From an uncultured Dongia sp. (GTDB lineage: Bacteria; Pseudomonadota; Alphaproteobacteria; Dongiales; Dongiaceae): a DNA stretch of 32,804 nt. Positions 32,763-32,804 of this stretch are shown here, piece by piece (position 1 is the stretch's first letter; each line of letters opens with the position of its first letter). The notes under the pieces are model-generated. The model ran no database searches and was not told where the DNA came from. It saw nothing but the letters and a program-made list of their open reading frames with translations. Made by a program: the position numbers and the translations under genes. The stretch spans positions 1-32,804 of the forward strand of contig NZ_CAKZGO010000046.1 of NCBI RefSeq assembly GCF_936916975.1, written 5' to 3'.

Positions 32763-32804
32763 TTTTCAACAAATTGTGCCACGCCGTGGATAAAACAGAG
32801 CGGC

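Noticed and set aside
32783-32792. DnaA-box-like CGTGGATAA near the window end
   Set aside because: A single imperfect match without a cluster or AT-rich unwinding region gives no support for an origin.

Overview
The window is GC-rich (about 60-65% by eye), gene-dense chromosomal DNA from an alphaproteobacterium. The Rhodospirillales are the most likely order. The evidence is the rsmG-parA-parB cluster with a parS site inside rsmG, a DUF3576 lipoprotein next to leuS-lptE-holA, a hisB-hisH-x-hisA-hisF-hisE cluster beside hslVU, a bactofilin, and an RpoH-type promoter with the alphaproteobacterial -10 sequence. No phage, insertion sequence, CRISPR array, tRNA or rRNA is visible. I assign no species.

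Layout. (1) 1-2576: rsmG, parA and parB, the segregation locus, with a perfect parS palindrome in rsmG codons 15-22. (2) 2581-5395: accessory genes, namely a secreted thermonuclease and a divergent pair of an acyl-CoA dehydrogenase-like flavoprotein and an HxlR regulator with a C-terminal extension resembling SCP2. (3) 5428-10352 (minus): DUF3576 lipoprotein, leuS, lptE and holA. (4) 10547-13882: a sulfotransferase, an acidic highly expressed porin with its own terminator, and the PLP-binding protein YggS. (5) 13999-17585 (minus): typA/bipA, a PfkB-family sugar or nucleoside kinase, and a small secreted protein. (6) 17705-19689: an EI24/CysZ-like membrane protein, a bactofilin and a lipoprotein. 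(7) 19711-23385 (minus): a tightly overlapping histidine operon with a GNAT acetyltransferase inserted between hisH and hisA. (8) 23606-25553: hslVU behind a likely RpoH promoter. (9) 25543-28034: a GlxA-type AraC regulator divergent from a cysteine hydrolase, then a DUF533 protein. (10) 28282-32762: an orphan GAF-PAS histidine kinase, an RTX-repeat protein and rsmB.

Most genes are core housekeeping: chromosome segregation, replication, translation, envelope biogenesis, histidine synthesis and proteolysis. The accessory content is modest. The least explained points are the HxlR-SCP2-like/acyl-CoA dehydrogenase pair, whose enzyme lacks the usual catalytic glutamate motif; the acetyltransferase coupled into the his operon; the twin-arginine-like signal on LptE; the GlxA/hydrolase pair; the RTX protein without a visible exporter; and several families of intergenic palindromes. 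I did not find a clearly new multi-gene system. The strongest candidates for small undescribed modules are listed as findings, with their uncertainty.
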